Source of the DNA: an uncultured Sterolibacterium sp. | Lineage (GTDB): Bacteria; Pseudomonadota; Gammaproteobacteria; Burkholderiales; Rhodocyclaceae | Assembly (NCBI GenBank): GCA_903930535.1 | Contig: CAIYYX010000253.1 | Location: 1 to 35,682 of the forward strand | DNA length: 35,682 nucleotides | Direction: 5' to 3' | Part shown: positions 8,562 through 18,244 of the stretch, piece after piece | Layout of the letters: the number at the start of each line of letters is the position of its first letter | Position numbering within the stretch: the first letter of the stretch is position 1 | The notes under the pieces: generated by a model | Databases searched by the model: none | What the model was told of the DNA's origin: nothing | Seen by the model: the letters and a program-made list of their open reading frames with translations, nothing else | Position numbers and translations under genes: made by a program

Positions 8562-10238
8562 ATGAAAATGTTATTTTCACGTAGCGTTCGCTTTGCCCTG
8601 TTCCTCGCCGGATCGCTTCTGTCGCCGCTCATGGCAGGGGCGCATCAGGTCGATCTCATCGTCACCAACGCCAACATCGCCACGCTGGATGCGGCCGGAA
8701 GCCACGCCCAGGCGCTTGCGGTGCAGGATGGCCGCATCGTCGCCGTCGGGAAATCCGCCGAGCTGAAGAAACTGGCAGGGCCGCGCACGAAGGTGATCGA
8801 TGCCGGCGGACGCGCGCTGGTGCCGGGCCTGATCGATTCGCACATGCACGCGGTGCGCGCGGCGCTGAGCTATTCGACGGAGGTTAACTGGATAGGCACG
8901 CACACCATTGCCGAGGCCATGTCACGCCTCTCCGACGCGGCCCGGAGAGCCAAGCCGGGCGGCTGGCTGATCGTCGCGGGTGGCTGGACCGAGCAGCAAT
9001 TCGCCGAGGGCAGGCGCCCCACTCTGGCCGAGATTCTGGCGGCCGCTCCCGACAATCCTGCCTATATTCAACTTTTCTACCGTGCCGTCCTGATGACGCC
9101 GAAGGCGCAAGAGGCGCTGGCCATCAAGACCGATGCGCTGCCTAACCGCATCAGCATCGAACGTGACGCCGCAGGTGCGGCCACCGGCTGGCTGGCCGGC
9201 GACATCGTGAGCATCTCCGCCTTGTTTGACCGCCTGCCCAAGCCGAGCTATGAGGAGAACCTGGCGGGGACGAAGCAGTTTTTCACCGAACTGAACCGGC
9301 TGGGCATCACCGGCGTCTCGGACCCGGGCGGCTTCAGCATCGCCCCGTCGCAGTACGCCGCGCTGTTCCAGGTCTGGCGCGAGAAGGCCTTGACGGTGCG
9401 CGTGGCCTACAGCATTTTTTCCCAGAATGTCGGAGCCGAGTCAGAGGAGTACCGCACCCTGACGCAGCTCCTGCCCATGGGTTTCGGCGACGACATGCTG
9501 CACTTCAACGGCATCGGCGAGCGCATCACGGCCGCCATGTACAACAATCACAATCCGGATGAGGCGGCGAAAGAAAAGCTTTACGAAATCATTCTCTGGG
9601 CGGCCAAGCAGAAGCTGACCTCGACGATTCACTGGCAGGAGGATCGGTCGGTCGGCCATTTGCTGGATCTCTTCGAGCGCGTGAACCGCCTGGCGCCGAT
9701 CACCGATTTGCGCTGGTCCATCGCCCACCTCGAGGATGCCTCCATCGAGACCTTGCGGCGCATGAAGGCTCTGGGCGTGGGCTGGACCATGCAGGATGCC
9801 CTGTACTTTCAGGGCGACGCCGTCCTGGCCAAGCGTGGCGCCGCCACCCGGCATATCCCGCCCGTCATGACGGCGCTGCGTGCCGGCGTCCATGTCGGTG
9901 CCGGAACGGATGCGCACCGCGTGGCCTCCTACAATCCCTTCGTTGCCTTGCAATGGTTGCTGGATGGCAAAACGGTCACCGGCAAAGAGACGCGAGGAGC
10001 GGACGAGACGCCGACGCGCGAAGAGGCGCTGCGGCTCTATACGCTTTCCAGCGCCTGGTTCAGCTTCGACGAGAAGAAACGCGGTTCCCTGGAGGTGGGC
10101 AAACTCGCCGACTTCGCCATACTGAACCGGGACTTCTTCAAGATTGCGGTCGATAAAATCGGCGGCACGGAATCCTTGCTCACCGTGGTGGGAGGAAAAG
10201 TGGTCTATGCGGCGCCGCCCTTCGCGGCATTCAAATAG
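8562..10238 (+). CDS. secreted YtcJ-like metal-dependent amidohydrolase
   Basis: Amidohydrolase-superfamily enzyme of 558 residues with a signal peptide ([20 protein letters not shown], then SPLMAGA before HQVD), so likely periplasmic. Metal-site motifs are visible in order: HMH in DSHMHAV (94, 96), His357 in STIHWQED, His389 in WSIAHLED, and Asp450 in GAGTDAHR. The C-terminus ([17 protein letters not shown]) is the usual small beta-sandwich return. The substrate is unknown; the family includes N-substituted formamide deformylases and other C-N hydrolases. GGAG lies shortly before the ATG, and a TAGAAT sequence at 8520-8525 may be a -10. The gene sits between algR and hemC, which are adjacent in Pseudomonas, so it looks like an insertion into a conserved block. 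Confidence 0.88.
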   Translation: MKMLFSRSVRFALFLAGSLLSPLMAGAHQVDLIVTNANIATLDAAGSHAQALAVQDGRIVAVGKSAELKKLAGPRTKVIDAGGRALVPGLIDSHMHAVRAALSYSTEVNWIGTHTIAEAMSRLSDAARRAKPGGWLIVAGGWTEQQFAEGRRPTLAEILAAAPDNPAYIQLFYRAVLMTPKAQEALAIKTDALPNRISIERDAAGAATGWLAGDIVSISALFDRLPKPSYEENLAGTKQFFTELNRLGITGVSDPGGFSIAPSQYAALFQVWREKALTVRVAYSIFSQNVGAESEEYRTLTQLLPMGFGDDMLHFNGIGERITAAMYNNHNPDEAAKEKLYEIILWAAKQKLTSTIHWQEDRSVGHLLDLFERVNRLAPITDLRWSIAHLEDASIETLRRMKALGVGWTMQDALYFQGDAVLAKRGAATRHIPPVMTALRAGVHVGAGTDAHRVASYNPFVALQWLLDGKTVTGKETRGADETPTREEALRLYTLSSAWFSFDEKKRGSLEVGKLADFAILNRDFFKIAVDKIGGTESLLTVVGGKVVYAAPPFAAFK

Positions 10239-10277
10239 GCCTGGCGCACCCGTCCAGTCAGGCCAAGGTGCCCTGCA

Positions 10278-10286
10278 TGATAGAAT
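10278..10286 (+). promoter_or_regulatory. hemC extended -10 promoter element
   Basis: TGATAGAAT (TGn plus TAGAAT at 10281-10286) lies 29 bases before the hemC GTG. The same nine bases occur upstream of hemX and lptD, and a close version upstream of hemA. No clear -35 is seen. Confidence 0.55.
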
Positions 10287-10314
10287 TCTTCCCTCATTCT
10301 CCGGCCAGTTCATA

Positions 10315-11247
10315 GTGAGCAACCACCCAGAACGCATTGTCATCGCCACGCGCGAGTCGCGCCTCGCCCTGTGGCAGGCCGAACATGTGAAAGCCCTGCT
10401 GCAGAAAATCTATCCTGCCGCCAGCATCGAACTCTCGGGCATGACCACGCGCGGCGACCAGATCCTGGACCGGCCGCTTTCCAAGATAGGCGGCAAGGGA
10501 CTGTTCATCAAGGAACTGGAGACTGCGCTCCTTTCCGGCCGCGCCGACATCGCCGTGCATTCGATGAAGGACGTGCCCATGGCGCTGGAGCCCGAGTTTT
10601 CCCTGGTCGCCATCGGCGTGCGCGAAGTGCCGCTCGATGCCTTCGTATCAAGCAAGTATGCAAGCCTCGACGATCTGCCACTGGACGCCGTGGTCGGTAC
10701 CTCCAGCATGCGCCGCGAAGCACAGCTTCATGCCAGCTATCCCTATCTCACCGTGACCAGCCTGCGCGGCAATCTCGACACGCGCCTGAAAAAGCTCGAT
10801 GCCGGCGACTACGATGCCATCATCCTCGCGGCCGCTGGCCTGACCCGCTTGGGCCTGGCTTCGCGCATACGCGCGCTCTTGCCTGCTGAACTTTCATTGC
10901 CTTCTGCGGGGCAGGGGGCGATAGGCATAGAGGCGCTCTCAGCCCGGGCCGACATCGCTGCCTGGCTATCGCCTCTGAACGACGCCGCCACGGCCGCCTG
11001 CGTCCGCGCCGAACGCGCCGTGTCGCGCGCCCTGGGCGGCAGCTGCGAGGTGCCCCTGGGGGCCTATGCCGTTTCCCGCGGCGATAAGATCTGGCTGCGC
11101 GGTTTCGTCGCCACGACAGACGGCACGCGCATCATCCACGCCGAGCTCGAGGGGCTCGCTGCTGAGCCCGAGGTTCTCGGTGACAAACTCGCCGCGGGAT
11201 TGCGCGCCCAGGGCGCCGACGAAATCCTCGCCGCCCTGGCTGCTTGA
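10315..11247 (+). CDS. hemC: hydroxymethylbilane synthase (porphobilinogen deaminase)
   Basis: Polymerises four porphobilinogens into hydroxymethylbilane. It has 310 residues from the GTG at 10315. The N-terminus reads [18 protein letters not shown]. The active-site region has KGLFIKELE and VHSMKDVP. The dipyrromethane cofactor cysteine is Cys244 in [11 protein letters not shown], equivalent to E. coli Cys242. A longer in-frame start within the preceding gene is rejected, because the GTG start gives the family N-terminus and follows a promoter-like element. hemD begins three bases after its stop. Confidence 0.97.
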   Translation: MSNHPERIVIATRESRLALWQAEHVKALLQKIYPAASIELSGMTTRGDQILDRPLSKIGGKGLFIKELETALLSGRADIAVHSMKDVPMALEPEFSLVAIGVREVPLDAFVSSKYASLDDLPLDAVVGTSSMRREAQLHASYPYLTVTSLRGNLDTRLKKLDAGDYDAIILAAAGLTRLGLASRIRALLPAELSLPSAGQGAIGIEALSARADIAAWLSPLNDAATAACVRAERAVSRALGGSCEVPLGAYAVSRGDKIWLRGFVATTDGTRIIHAELEGLAAEPEVLGDKLAAGLRAQGADEILAALAA

Positions 11248-11250
11248 GGC

Positions 11251-12066
11251 ATGAACGCTGCGGCGATGGTGCAGGAAACCAAACAGCTTTCCGGCCGGAA
11301 TATTGTCGTCACCCGGCCGGCGGAGCAAGCGCGTGTCCTCGCCGAGATGATTGCCCGCTGCGGCGGCAGCCCGGTGCTGTTCCCGGTGCTGGCGATCCAC
11401 GACATCGAGGATCAAAGTCCGCTGCGCGAAGTCGCAGCTCGCCTGGAGAGTTTCGACCTCGCCATATTCATCAGCGCGAATGCGGTCGTCAAGGCGCTCA
11501 AGCTGATCACAGCGAAGCATCCCTGGCCAAGACGTGTCGCCGTTGCCACCATGGGCAAGACGAGCGAGCGCGAGTTGGCCCACTTCGGCATCGCAGACGT
11601 CATTTCGCCGCGCGGCCGTTTCGACTCCGAGGCGCTGCTGGCCATGCCGCAGTTGCAGGACATGAAAGGAAAGAAGGTCATCATTTTCCGCGGTAACGGC
11701 GGCCGTGAACTGCTGGGCGACACCCTGGCCGCGCGCGGCGCGAAAGTGGAATATGTCGAATGCTATCGCCGCGGCAGACCCAGTCTCGACGCTGCACCGC
11801 TGCTCAAGTTGTGGGCGCGGGGGGAACTCGACGCCATCACCGCGACCAGCAGCGAAGGCCTGCGCAATCTCTTCGCCATGGTCGGCAGCCTGGGACAAAC
11901 CTGGCTCAGGAAGACGCCGCTGTTCGTGCCGCACGCGCGCATCGCCGAGGAGGCCGGCAGGTTGGGGCTGCTCCGCGTGTGGGCAACCGCGCCCGGCGAC
12001 GATGGACTGGTGGCCGGACTGATAGAATTTTTTTCCACGCAAGAACCGGATACCCATGGACGCTGA
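11251..12066 (+). CDS. hemD: uroporphyrinogen-III synthase
   Basis: Closes hydroxymethylbilane with inversion of ring D to give uroporphyrinogen III. The length (271 residues) and two-domain pattern fit HemD, a family with low sequence conservation. Visible signatures are NIVVTRPAEQA at the N-terminus, IFISANAVVKAL, VIIFRGNGGRELL near the hinge, and AITATSSEGLRNLF. It follows hemC by three bases, and its 3' end overlaps hemX by 11 bases. A second ATG at 11266 is an alternative start. The gene's 3' end also carries the hemX promoter element. Confidence 0.93.
   Translation: MNAAAMVQETKQLSGRNIVVTRPAEQARVLAEMIARCGGSPVLFPVLAIHDIEDQSPLREVAARLESFDLAIFISANAVVKALKLITAKHPWPRRVAVATMGKTSERELAHFGIADVISPRGRFDSEALLAMPQLQDMKGKKVIIFRGNGGRELLGDTLAARGAKVEYVECYRRGRPSLDAAPLLKLWARGELDAITATSSEGLRNLFAMVGSLGQTWLRKTPLFVPHARIAEEAGRLGLLRVWATAPGDDGLVAGLIEFFSTQEPDTHGR
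12020..12028 (+). promoter_or_regulatory. internal extended -10 element for hemX-hemY
   Basis: TGATAGAAT inside the last codons of hemD, followed by a run of T, 28 bases before the hemX ATG. It is identical to the elements before hemC and lptD. It could give hemXY transcription independent of hemCD. No clear -35 is seen. Confidence 0.45.
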
Positions 12067-13210
12067 AATTCCCGCCCTCACTCAAGCTCCACCTCAGCCG
12101 TTTTGGCGCAGGAGCCTGGCCGCGCTGAAGCGGCCGGCGGTATTGATCGCGGTGGTCAGTCTGCTCATGCTCGGCTGGCAATGGCTGGAGACGCGGGTGC
12201 GCATCGCGGATTTGCAGCAGGAGCTGGCCCGTCGCCTGGCCGATAATGACGCCCAGGCCATGGCCGGTCGCGCCCTGACGCAGCAGAACCAGGAGACGCT
12301 GCAATCTCTCACCGCCAAGGTCGGCGCGTTGGACGCCAAGCTTGCCGAGGCACAGGGCCAGCAGCTCGCCCTCGAAGCCATGTACCAGGAATTGTCGAAG
12401 AGCCGCGACGAACGCCTGCTCTCCGAGATCGAGTACGCCGTGACCATAGCGGCGCAACAGCTGCAACTCGCCGGCAACGTCGAGGCCGCGCTGCTCGCCC
12501 TTCAGGGAGCCGATGCGCGCCTGGCGCGCACCGGCCAGGCGCAGCTTCTGCCGATCAGGAAATTCATCAACCGCGACATCGAGCGCCTGAAGGCGCTGCC
12601 CCTGGCCGATATGCCGGGCATCGCGCTCAAGCTGGAAGGCATCATCGCCGCCATCGACGAAATGCCGCTCGGTTTCGAGCAGCGCACCCGGGCGTCACAG
12701 GTTTCGCCACCACCCAAGGCTGCCGCCGGCACGGGCTTCTGGGCCGGCCTGTGGCGCGACCTGTGGACTGAATTGAAGCAGCTGATCCGCGTCGAGCGCA
12801 TTACCCAACCCGAGCCGGCGTTGCTCTCGCCAAGCCAGGTTTTCTTTCTGCGCGAAAATCTCAAACTGCGCCTGATCGATGCCCGCCTGGCACTCCTGCA
12901 ACACGACGGCCGCAGCTTCCGGGAGGATCTGCAGCATGCGCGCGACTGGCTCACGCGCTATTTCGATACCAGCGCGAAGCCGGTGGGCAATGCCGTGGCG
13001 ACCTTGAACAAGCTTGCCGCGGCCGATCTCAGCCTGGAGTTGCCGACGCTGTCAGAGACGCTTGCCGGCTTGCGCAACTTCAAGATGGCGCGGGAGCGAG
13101 ACTACCCCCCCCCCATCCCCCGCCCCAAGGGCAGGGCTGACGGTAGTTCGGCCGAGTCGGCCTCCGGTTCTTTGGCTGTCCCCGCCTCACGTAGCGGAGC
13201 TGTGCGTTAA
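12056..13210 (+). CDS. hemX: HemX family membrane protein (uroporphyrinogen-III C-methyltransferase-like)
   Basis: Membrane-anchored protein of 384 residues. A short cytoplasmic N-terminus is followed by one transmembrane helix at ~26-43 (RPAVLIAVVSLLMLGWQWL), a predicted coiled coil at ~45-110 and the HemX helical domain to ~345. Its biochemical role is unsettled in the family, and the methyltransferase label is historical. It overlaps hemD by 11 bases and hemY by one (TAATG). The last ~35 residues (from ~350, beginning PPPIPRPKGRADG) are encoded by a repeat with a run of ten C (13105-13114) and do not look like HemX, so the tail is probably an insertion product. Confidence 0.9.
   Translation: MDAEIPALTQAPPQPFWRRSLAALKRPAVLIAVVSLLMLGWQWLETRVRIADLQQELARRLADNDAQAMAGRALTQQNQETLQSLTAKVGALDAKLAEAQGQQLALEAMYQELSKSRDERLLSEIEYAVTIAAQQLQLAGNVEAALLALQGADARLARTGQAQLLPIRKFINRDIERLKALPLADMPGIALKLEGIIAAIDEMPLGFEQRTRASQVSPPPKAAAGTGFWAGLWRDLWTELKQLIRVERITQPEPALLSPSQVFFLRENLKLRLIDARLALLQHDGRSFREDLQHARDWLTRYFDTSAKPVGNAVATLNKLAAADLSLELPTLSETLAGLRNFKMARERDYPPPIPRPKGRADGSSAESASGSLAVPASRSGAVR
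13105..13175. repeat. poly-C repeat inside the 3' end of hemX
   Basis: Ten consecutive C (13105-13114) are followed by CCCCCGCCCC, a short AGGG/GGG complement and TGACGGTAGTTCG. The segment downstream of hemY (14380-14434) has the same order of blocks, with TGACGGTTGTTCG. Both lie at the 3' end of a gene, and here the repeat is read as coding sequence. Confidence 0.55.
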
Positions 13211-14376
13211 TGCGCCTGCTGCTCTGGCTCCTGACACTCACCGCGCTGGCCGTCGGCCTGGCGCTGGCGGCTCGCTACAATGAGGGTTATGCGCTCCTGG
13301 TGCTGCCGCCCTGGCGCGTCGATCTTTCCCTGAACCTCCTGATCCTGCTCGAGGCGACAGGCTTCCTGCTCCTTTATCTGCTCCTGCGCACCGTGACCAA
13401 CACCCTGCGCCTGCCGCAAACCGTGCGCGAATACCGCGCCAGAAGAAGGCGCGAGCAGGCGGAGCGCTCCCTCGGCGACGCCTTGCGCTTCAGCTTCGAG
13501 GGGCGTTACGGCCACGCCTTGAAGAGCGCCGCCGCAGCCTATGCGGCCAACCATGCGCCGGGGCTGTCGGCCCTGGTGGCGGCGCGCGCCGCCCACGCCC
13601 TGCACGAAGAAGAGCGCGAGAGCGAATGGCTCGCCAAAGCCGCCATGCATGACGAGGAGTGCCGCATTGCGCGGCTGATGACAGAGGCCGAGTTGCATCT
13701 GGAGGCACGACGCTATCCCGAGGCGCAGGCCGCGCTGGATATTCTGGCGGCCGGCGGTCAGCGCCACATCGCCGCATTGCGCTACTCCCTGCGCGCCCAT
13801 CAGGCCATAGGCGACTGGCGCACGATGTTGCGACTGGCGCGGCAGTTGGAGAAGCACCGCGCCTTGAGCTTTGATCAGGCCGCGCCGCTGAAGCTGCGTG
13901 CGCATCTGGAGATTCTGCGTTCCCTGAGCCTCGATGCCGTTTCGCTCGCCGGCTATTGGCGCGAGATTCCTTCTTCGGAGCGCCGCTCGCCGCGCCTAGC
14001 CTTTGAGGCAGCGCAGCTGCTCGTTGCGGCCGGCGACTGCGAGAATGCACAGCGCATCATAGAAGACGCACTGAAAATCGAATGGGACTCGACGCTGGCG
14101 GCGGCCTATGCAGAATGCCAGGGCGGCGACGTTCTCGGCCGCATCGCCCAGGCAGAGGCCTGGCTGCAACGTCAGCCGCGTGATGGGGAACTTCTGCTCA
14201 CCCTGGGCCGCCTCTGCCGCCAGCAGGAATTGTGGGGCAAGGCGCAGAGTTATCTGGAGGCTTCGCTCTCGGTTTCTCCCAGCCGTGCCGCCCACATCGA
14301 TCTGGCGCAACTCCTGGATTCTCTCGAGCGGACTGCAGAAGCGGAACGGCATTATCGGGCTGCCGCGAAATTGTAG
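13210..14376 (+). CDS. hemY: HemY family membrane TPR protein
   Basis: Inner-membrane protein of 388 residues. Two hydrophobic segments lie at the N-terminus (~2-20, LLLWLLTLTALAVGLALAA; ~40-60, LNLLILLEATGFLLLYLLL). A long helical, TPR-like C-terminal region rich in Ala, Leu and Arg follows, with repeats such as GRYGHALKSAAAAYAAN and ELWGKAQSYLEASLSVSP. This is the proteobacterial HemY, not the protoporphyrinogen oxidase of the same name. Its start overlaps the hemX stop (TAATG), which implies translational coupling. It is the last gene of the heme group and faces hemF across two repeats. Confidence 0.92.
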   Translation: MRLLLWLLTLTALAVGLALAARYNEGYALLVLPPWRVDLSLNLLILLEATGFLLLYLLLRTVTNTLRLPQTVREYRARRRREQAERSLGDALRFSFEGRYGHALKSAAAAYAANHAPGLSALVAARAAHALHEEERESEWLAKAAMHDEECRIARLMTEAELHLEARRYPEAQAALDILAAGGQRHIAALRYSLRAHQAIGDWRTMLRLARQLEKHRALSFDQAAPLKLRAHLEILRSLSLDAVSLAGYWREIPSSERRSPRLAFEAAQLLVAAGDCENAQRIIEDALKIEWDSTLAAAYAECQGGDVLGRIAQAEAWLQRQPRDGELLLTLGRLCRQQELWGKAQSYLEASLSVSPSRAAHIDLAQLLDSLERTAEAERHYRAAAKL

Positions 14377-14379
14377 GGC

Positions 14380-14434
14380 CTTCCCCCCGCCCCTTCCCAC
14401 TGAAGGGGTTGACGGTTGTTCGCTGCGCTCGCAG
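14380..14434. repeat. poly-C repeat downstream of hemY
   Basis: Six C, then GCCCC, a CCC-ACTGAAG-GGG hairpin core, TTGACGGTTGTTCG, and CTGCGCTCGCAG, which is nearly palindromic. It matches the block order of the repeat inside hemX at 13105-13175. It occupies most of the space between the convergent hemY and hemF genes, together with the REP-like hairpin at 14451-14494. Confidence 0.5.
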
Positions 14435-14450
14435 GGCTTGCGCTGCCTCG

Positions 14451-14494
14451 CTTTAGGCCGATGACCATCGCTGTCGGCCTAAAGGCCGACCTAC
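14451..14494. repeat. REP-like hairpin between hemY and hemF
   Basis: CTTTAGGCCGA (14451-14461) is complementary to TCGGCCTAAAG (14474-14484); the unit then continues GGCCGACCTAC to 14494. This is the GGCC subtype of the family (GTCGGCC...GGCCGAC), with paired changes relative to the GTCGGGC...GCCCGAC copies. It ends one base before the hemF stop codon. Confidence 0.82.
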
Positions 14495-14495
14495 G

Positions 14496-15392
14496 TCACA
14501 CCCAATCTCTGGCGACGAGAAATTCCGTGTAGAGTTTTTCCTCGGCGCTAGCGGCTTCCGGGTGCCAGTCGTAGCGCCATTTCACGATGGGTGGGAGAGA
14601 CATCAGGATCGACTCGGTGCGCCCGCCGGACTGCAGGCCGAACAGCGTACCGCGGTCATACACCAGGTTGAACTCAACGTAGCGGCCGCGGCGATAGGCC
14701 TGGAAATCCCGCTCGCGTTCTGTAAAAGGCAGGCAGTTGCGGCGCTCGAGTATGGGCAGATAGGCGCCGATAAAACTGTCCCCGACGCTTTTCGTCAATT
14801 CGAAGCAGCGCTCGAATCCGCCTTCGCAAAGGTCGTCGAAAAAGATCCCGCCGACGCCGCGCGGCTCATTCCTGTGCTTCAGGAAGAAATAGCGGTCGCA
14901 CCATTCCTTGTAGTTCTGATGGACCTCGGCCCCGAAGGGGGCGAGCGCCTTCTGGCAATGGGTGTGAAAATGGATGGCGTCCTCGGCATGGCCGTAATAG
15001 GGGGTGAGATCCATGCCGCCGCCGAACCACCAGACGGGGTCTTCACCATCCTTGCCGGCGATGAAACAGCGCACATTCATGTGCACCGTCGGGCAGTGCG
15101 GGTTGCGCGGATGCAGCACCAGGGACACGCCCATGGCCTCGAAGCCGCGCCCGGCGAGTTCAGGCCGGTTTGCGGTCGCAGAAGGCGGCAGACTGCTTCC
15201 CGTCACATGCGAGAAATTCACGCCGCCCCGTTCGAAGACAGAGCCCTCCTCAATCACGCGCGAGATGCCGCCACCGCCGGCAGGACGCAGCCATTCATCT
15301 TTCAGGAAGGGCTGGCCGTCGCAGGCTTCGAGCGCCCCGACGATGGAAGCCTGAAGAGCGGTGAAATAGTCTTTGACGAGCGAGGAGTTCAA
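14496..15392 (-). CDS. hemF: oxygen-dependent coproporphyrinogen-III oxidase
   Basis: Converts coproporphyrinogen III to protoporphyrinogen IX with O2. It has 298 residues. Conserved stretches include [69 protein letters not shown] and [20 protein letters not shown]. The only usable start is TTG at 15392: the codon immediately before it is the purD TAA in the same frame, and no ATG occurs before the conserved core. purD and hemF are thus contiguous in one frame, separated by a single stop codon. No good Shine-Dalgarno precedes the TTG, so hemF translation probably depends on purD translation. Confidence 0.95.
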   Translation of the reverse strand: MNSSLVKDYFTALQASIVGALEACDGQPFLKDEWLRPAGGGGISRVIEEGSVFERGGVNFSHVTGSSLPPSATANRPELAGRGFEAMGVSLVLHPRNPHCPTVHMNVRCFIAGKDGEDPVWWFGGGMDLTPYYGHAEDAIHFHTHCQKALAPFGAEVHQNYKEWCDRYFFLKHRNEPRGVGGIFFDDLCEGGFERCFELTKSVGDSFIGAYLPILERRNCLPFTERERDFQAYRRGRYVEFNLVYDRGTLFGLQSGGRTESILMSLPPIVKWRYDWHPEAASAEEKLYTEFLVARDWV

Positions 15393-16655
15393 TTAGGTTT
15401 TGCGCCCGATCGCGCGGTGCCCGATGTCGCGGCGGTACTGCATGCCGTCGAAGCTGATCGCGTCGATCACCTCGTAGGCGCGCCTCTGCGCGGCGCGCAC
15501 GTTATCGCCCAGCGTCGTGACGCAGAGCACGCGGCCGCCCTGGGTGACGACCTTGCCGTCGCGTGTCGTCGTGCCGGCATGGAAGACATGGCTATCCTCG
15601 GTGGACTTCGGCAGGCCGCGGATGGCATCATTTTTTCTGGGATCTTCCGGGTAACCGGCCGCGGCCATGACCACGCCGAGAGCCGCGCGCCTGTCCCATT
15701 CTGCCTCAATCTTGTCGAGGTGGCCGTCTATGGCGGCGTCGACCAGCGCGACCAGGTCACTCTTCAGGCGCATCATGATGGGCTGTGTTTCCGGGTCTCC
15801 CATGCGGCAGTTGAATTCGAGAACCTTGAGCGTGCCGTCGGGCTTGATCATCAGGCCGGCATAGAGGAAACCGCTGTAGGGAATGCCGTCGCGGGTCATG
15901 CCGGCAAGCGTCGGCATGATGATTTCGCGCATCACGCGGGCATGGATTTCCGGGGTCACCACCGGCGCCGGCGAATAGGCGCCCATGCCGCCGGTGTTGG
16001 GGCCCTGGTCTCCGTCCAGAAGGCGTTTGTGGTCCTGGCTGGTGGGCAGAGGCAGGGCATGGACGCCATCGGCCATGACGATGAAGCTGGCTTCCTCGCC
16101 GGCGATGAACTCCTCGATGACGACGCGCTCGCCTTCCTTGTTCGACAACATCCTGTCGATGGCGGCGTGGGCTTCCTCGCTGGAACTGGCGATGACCACG
16201 CCCTTGCCTGCGGCCAACCCGTCGGCCTTGATGACGATGGGCGCGCCCTCGGCATCGACATAGGCATGCGCCGGCTGGGCCTTGGTGAAGGTCGCGAACT
16301 TTGCCGTCGGGATGTTGTGGCGGATCATGAAGCGCTTGGCGAAATCCTTGGAGCTTTCCAACTGAGCGGCGGCTTGGGTCGGGCCGAAGATGCGCAGGTT
16401 CTTCTCGCGGAAGGCGTCCACCACGCCGGCGGCCAGCGGGACCTCGGGGCCGACCACGGTGGCGTAGATCGGCTCGTCCAGCGCGAAGGTAAGGAGGTCC
16501 TCGATTGCCGTAAGCGGCAGGTTTTCGACGCCGTCCTCAAGCGCCGTGCCGGCGTTGCCGGGCGCGACATAGACTTTCTGCACCCGCGGTGACTGTGCCA
16601 GACGCCAAGCCAGGGCATGTTCGCGGCCGCCGGAACCGATGACCAATAGTTTCAT
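15393..16655 (-). CDS. purD: phosphoribosylamine-glycine ligase (GAR synthetase)
   Basis: ATP-grasp enzyme that joins glycine to phosphoribosylamine, the second step of purine synthesis. It has 420 residues from the ATG at 16655. The N-terminus MKLLVIGSGGREHALAW is diagnostic; GPEVPLAAGVVDAFR, VIKADGLAAGKGV, GGMGAYSPAP and LEFNCRMGDPETQ follow in the expected order, covering the ATP-binding and metal-binding parts. It lies 13 bases after purH and directly abuts hemF, in the same operon. Confidence 0.97.
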   Translation of the reverse strand: MKLLVIGSGGREHALAWRLAQSPRVQKVYVAPGNAGTALEDGVENLPLTAIEDLLTFALDEPIYATVVGPEVPLAAGVVDAFREKNLRIFGPTQAAAQLESSKDFAKRFMIRHNIPTAKFATFTKAQPAHAYVDAEGAPIVIKADGLAAGKGVVIASSSEEAHAAIDRMLSNKEGERVVIEEFIAGEEASFIVMADGVHALPLPTSQDHKRLLDGDQGPNTGGMGAYSPAPVVTPEIHARVMREIIMPTLAGMTRDGIPYSGFLYAGLMIKPDGTLKVLEFNCRMGDPETQPIMMRLKSDLVALVDAAIDGHLDKIEAEWDRRAALGVVMAAAGYPEDPRKNDAIRGLPKSTEDSHVFHAGTTTRDGKVVTQGGRVLCVTTLGDNVRAAQRRAYEVIDAISFDGMQYRRDIGHRAIGRKT

Positions 16656-16668
16656 GAGGGCAGACCGA

Positions 16669-18243
16669 TCAGTGCCTGAAGTGGCGGAAGCCGGTGAATA
16701 CCATGGCGATGTCGTGTTCGTCGGCGGCGGCGATGACTTCTGCGTCGCGCACCGAGCCGCCGGGTTGTATCACCGCCGTGGCGCCGGCTTTTGCCAGCAC
16801 ATCGAGGCCGTCGCGAAACGGGAAGAAGGCGTCCGAGGCAACCACCGATCCTGCGACGCTGAGGCCGTTGTTTTCCGCCTTGATCGCGGCGATGCGCGCG
16901 GAGTCCACGCGGCTCATTTGTCCAGCGCCGACGCCGACGGTCTTGCCCTCCAGACAATAGACGATGGCGTTGGACTTGACGTACTTGGCCACCGTCCAGG
17001 CAAAAAGCATGTCGCTCATTTCCCGATCAGACGGGGCACGTTTTGTCACCACCTTGAGATCTGTCGCGGTAATGCGCGCAGCGTCGGCAGTCTGCACCAG
17101 GAGGCCGCCGCCGACACGCTTGAAGTCGAGGCCGGCTTCGGCTCGGCCCAAGGGAACTGTCAGGACGCGAAGATTCTGTTTTGCCGCGAACACCGCACGC
17201 GCTTCGGCTGTGATCTCCGGCGCGATGATGACTTCGGCGAACTGCCCGGAGACGGCCTCGGCCGCTGCCTGATCGATGGCGACGTTGAAGGCGATGATGC
17301 CGCCGAAGGCCGAGGTCGGATCGGTGGAAAAGGCCTTGCGATAGGCGTCTTCCGCCGTGCCGGCAACCGCCACGCCGCAGGGATTGGCGTGCTTGACGAT
17401 GACGCATGTCGGGCTGGCGGAAAAGGCCTTGACGCATTCCCAGGCCGCATCGGCATCCGCTATATTGTTGTAGGAGAGTTCCTTGCCCTGCAATTGCGTA
17501 TAGCTGGCGATGCCCCCGGGAACGAGTCCAGGCTCGCGGTAGAACGCAGCGCTCTGGTGCGGGTTTTCTCCGTAGCGTAAATCCTCGACCTTGTCGAAGG
17601 CCAAGTGCAGGCTGTCCGCGAAGGTGGTAGGTTTGTTCTCGGCATCGAGCCGGGTCAGCCAGTTGCTGATCATTCCATCGTAGCGCGCCGTGTGCGTGTA
17701 CGCCTGTTTCGCCAGGGAAAAGCGCGACGCATAGGAGAGCGCGCAATCGTTGGCCTTGAGTTCCTCGATGATTGCCGTGTAGCCGTCCGGGTCCGTGACC
17801 ACGCCGACGCCGCCTGCCTCCGAACCATGGTTCTTGGCCGCAGCGCGCACCATGGTCGGGCCGCCGATGTCGATGTTCTCTATTGCCTCTTCCAGTGTGC
17901 AGCCCGGCTTGGCCACGGTCTGGGCGAAGGGGTAGAGGTTCACCACCACCAGATCGATGGTCGGGATGGCGTGCGCAGCCAGCGTCGCCAGATGATCCGG
18001 CGCGTCGCGTTTCGCCAGGATGCCGGCATGCACCTTGGGATGCAGCGTCTTGACGCGGCCGTCCAGCATCTCTGGGAATCCCGTGTAGTCAGAGACCTCG
18101 GTGACCGGCAGGCCGGACTCGCGCAAGAGTTTGGCCGAGCCGCCGGTGGATAGAAGTTTGATGCCCAGCGCATGGAGGGCGCGGGCGAAGTCTACGATGC
18201 CGCGCTTGTCAGAGACGCTGATCAGGGCCTGGGAGATTTTCAT
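16669..18243 (-). CDS. purH: bifunctional AICAR transformylase/IMP cyclohydrolase
   Basis: Catalyses the last two steps of IMP synthesis. It has 524 residues, the normal size. The N-terminal cyclohydrolase domain starts [20 protein letters not shown] and has [12 protein letters not shown] and [17 protein letters not shown]. The C-terminal transformylase domain has [27 protein letters not shown] (containing the Lys-His pair), and ends [15 protein letters not shown] with [13 protein letters not shown]. It begins one base after the fis stop and precedes purD. Confidence 0.98.
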   Translation of the reverse strand: MKISQALISVSDKRGIVDFARALHALGIKLLSTGGSAKLLRESGLPVTEVSDYTGFPEMLDGRVKTLHPKVHAGILAKRDAPDHLATLAAHAIPTIDLVVVNLYPFAQTVAKPGCTLEEAIENIDIGGPTMVRAAAKNHGSEAGGVGVVTDPDGYTAIIEELKANDCALSYASRFSLAKQAYTHTARYDGMISNWLTRLDAENKPTTFADSLHLAFDKVEDLRYGENPHQSAAFYREPGLVPGGIASYTQLQGKELSYNNIADADAAWECVKAFSASPTCVIVKHANPCGVAVAGTAEDAYRKAFSTDPTSAFGGIIAFNVAIDQAAAEAVSGQFAEVIIAPEITAEARAVFAAKQNLRVLTVPLGRAEAGLDFKRVGGGLLVQTADAARITATDLKVVTKRAPSDREMSDMLFAWTVAKYVKSNAIVYCLEGKTVGVGAGQMSRVDSARIAAIKAENNGLSVAGSVVASDAFFPFRDGLDVLAKAGATAVIQPGGSVRDAEVIAAADEHDIAMVFTGFRHFRH

Positions 18244-18244
18244 G

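Noticed and set aside
10238..10264. Possible terminator after the amidohydrolase gene (GGCCTG/CAGGCC)
   Set aside because: The stem is only six pairs with a 15-base loop and no U-tract, and it overlaps the stop codon. Too weak to call.
14562..16592. 676-codon plus-strand open frame across hemF and purD
   Set aside because: It is antisense to two strongly conserved genes; its length comes from GC-rich codon bias, and the product is low-complexity with no family features.
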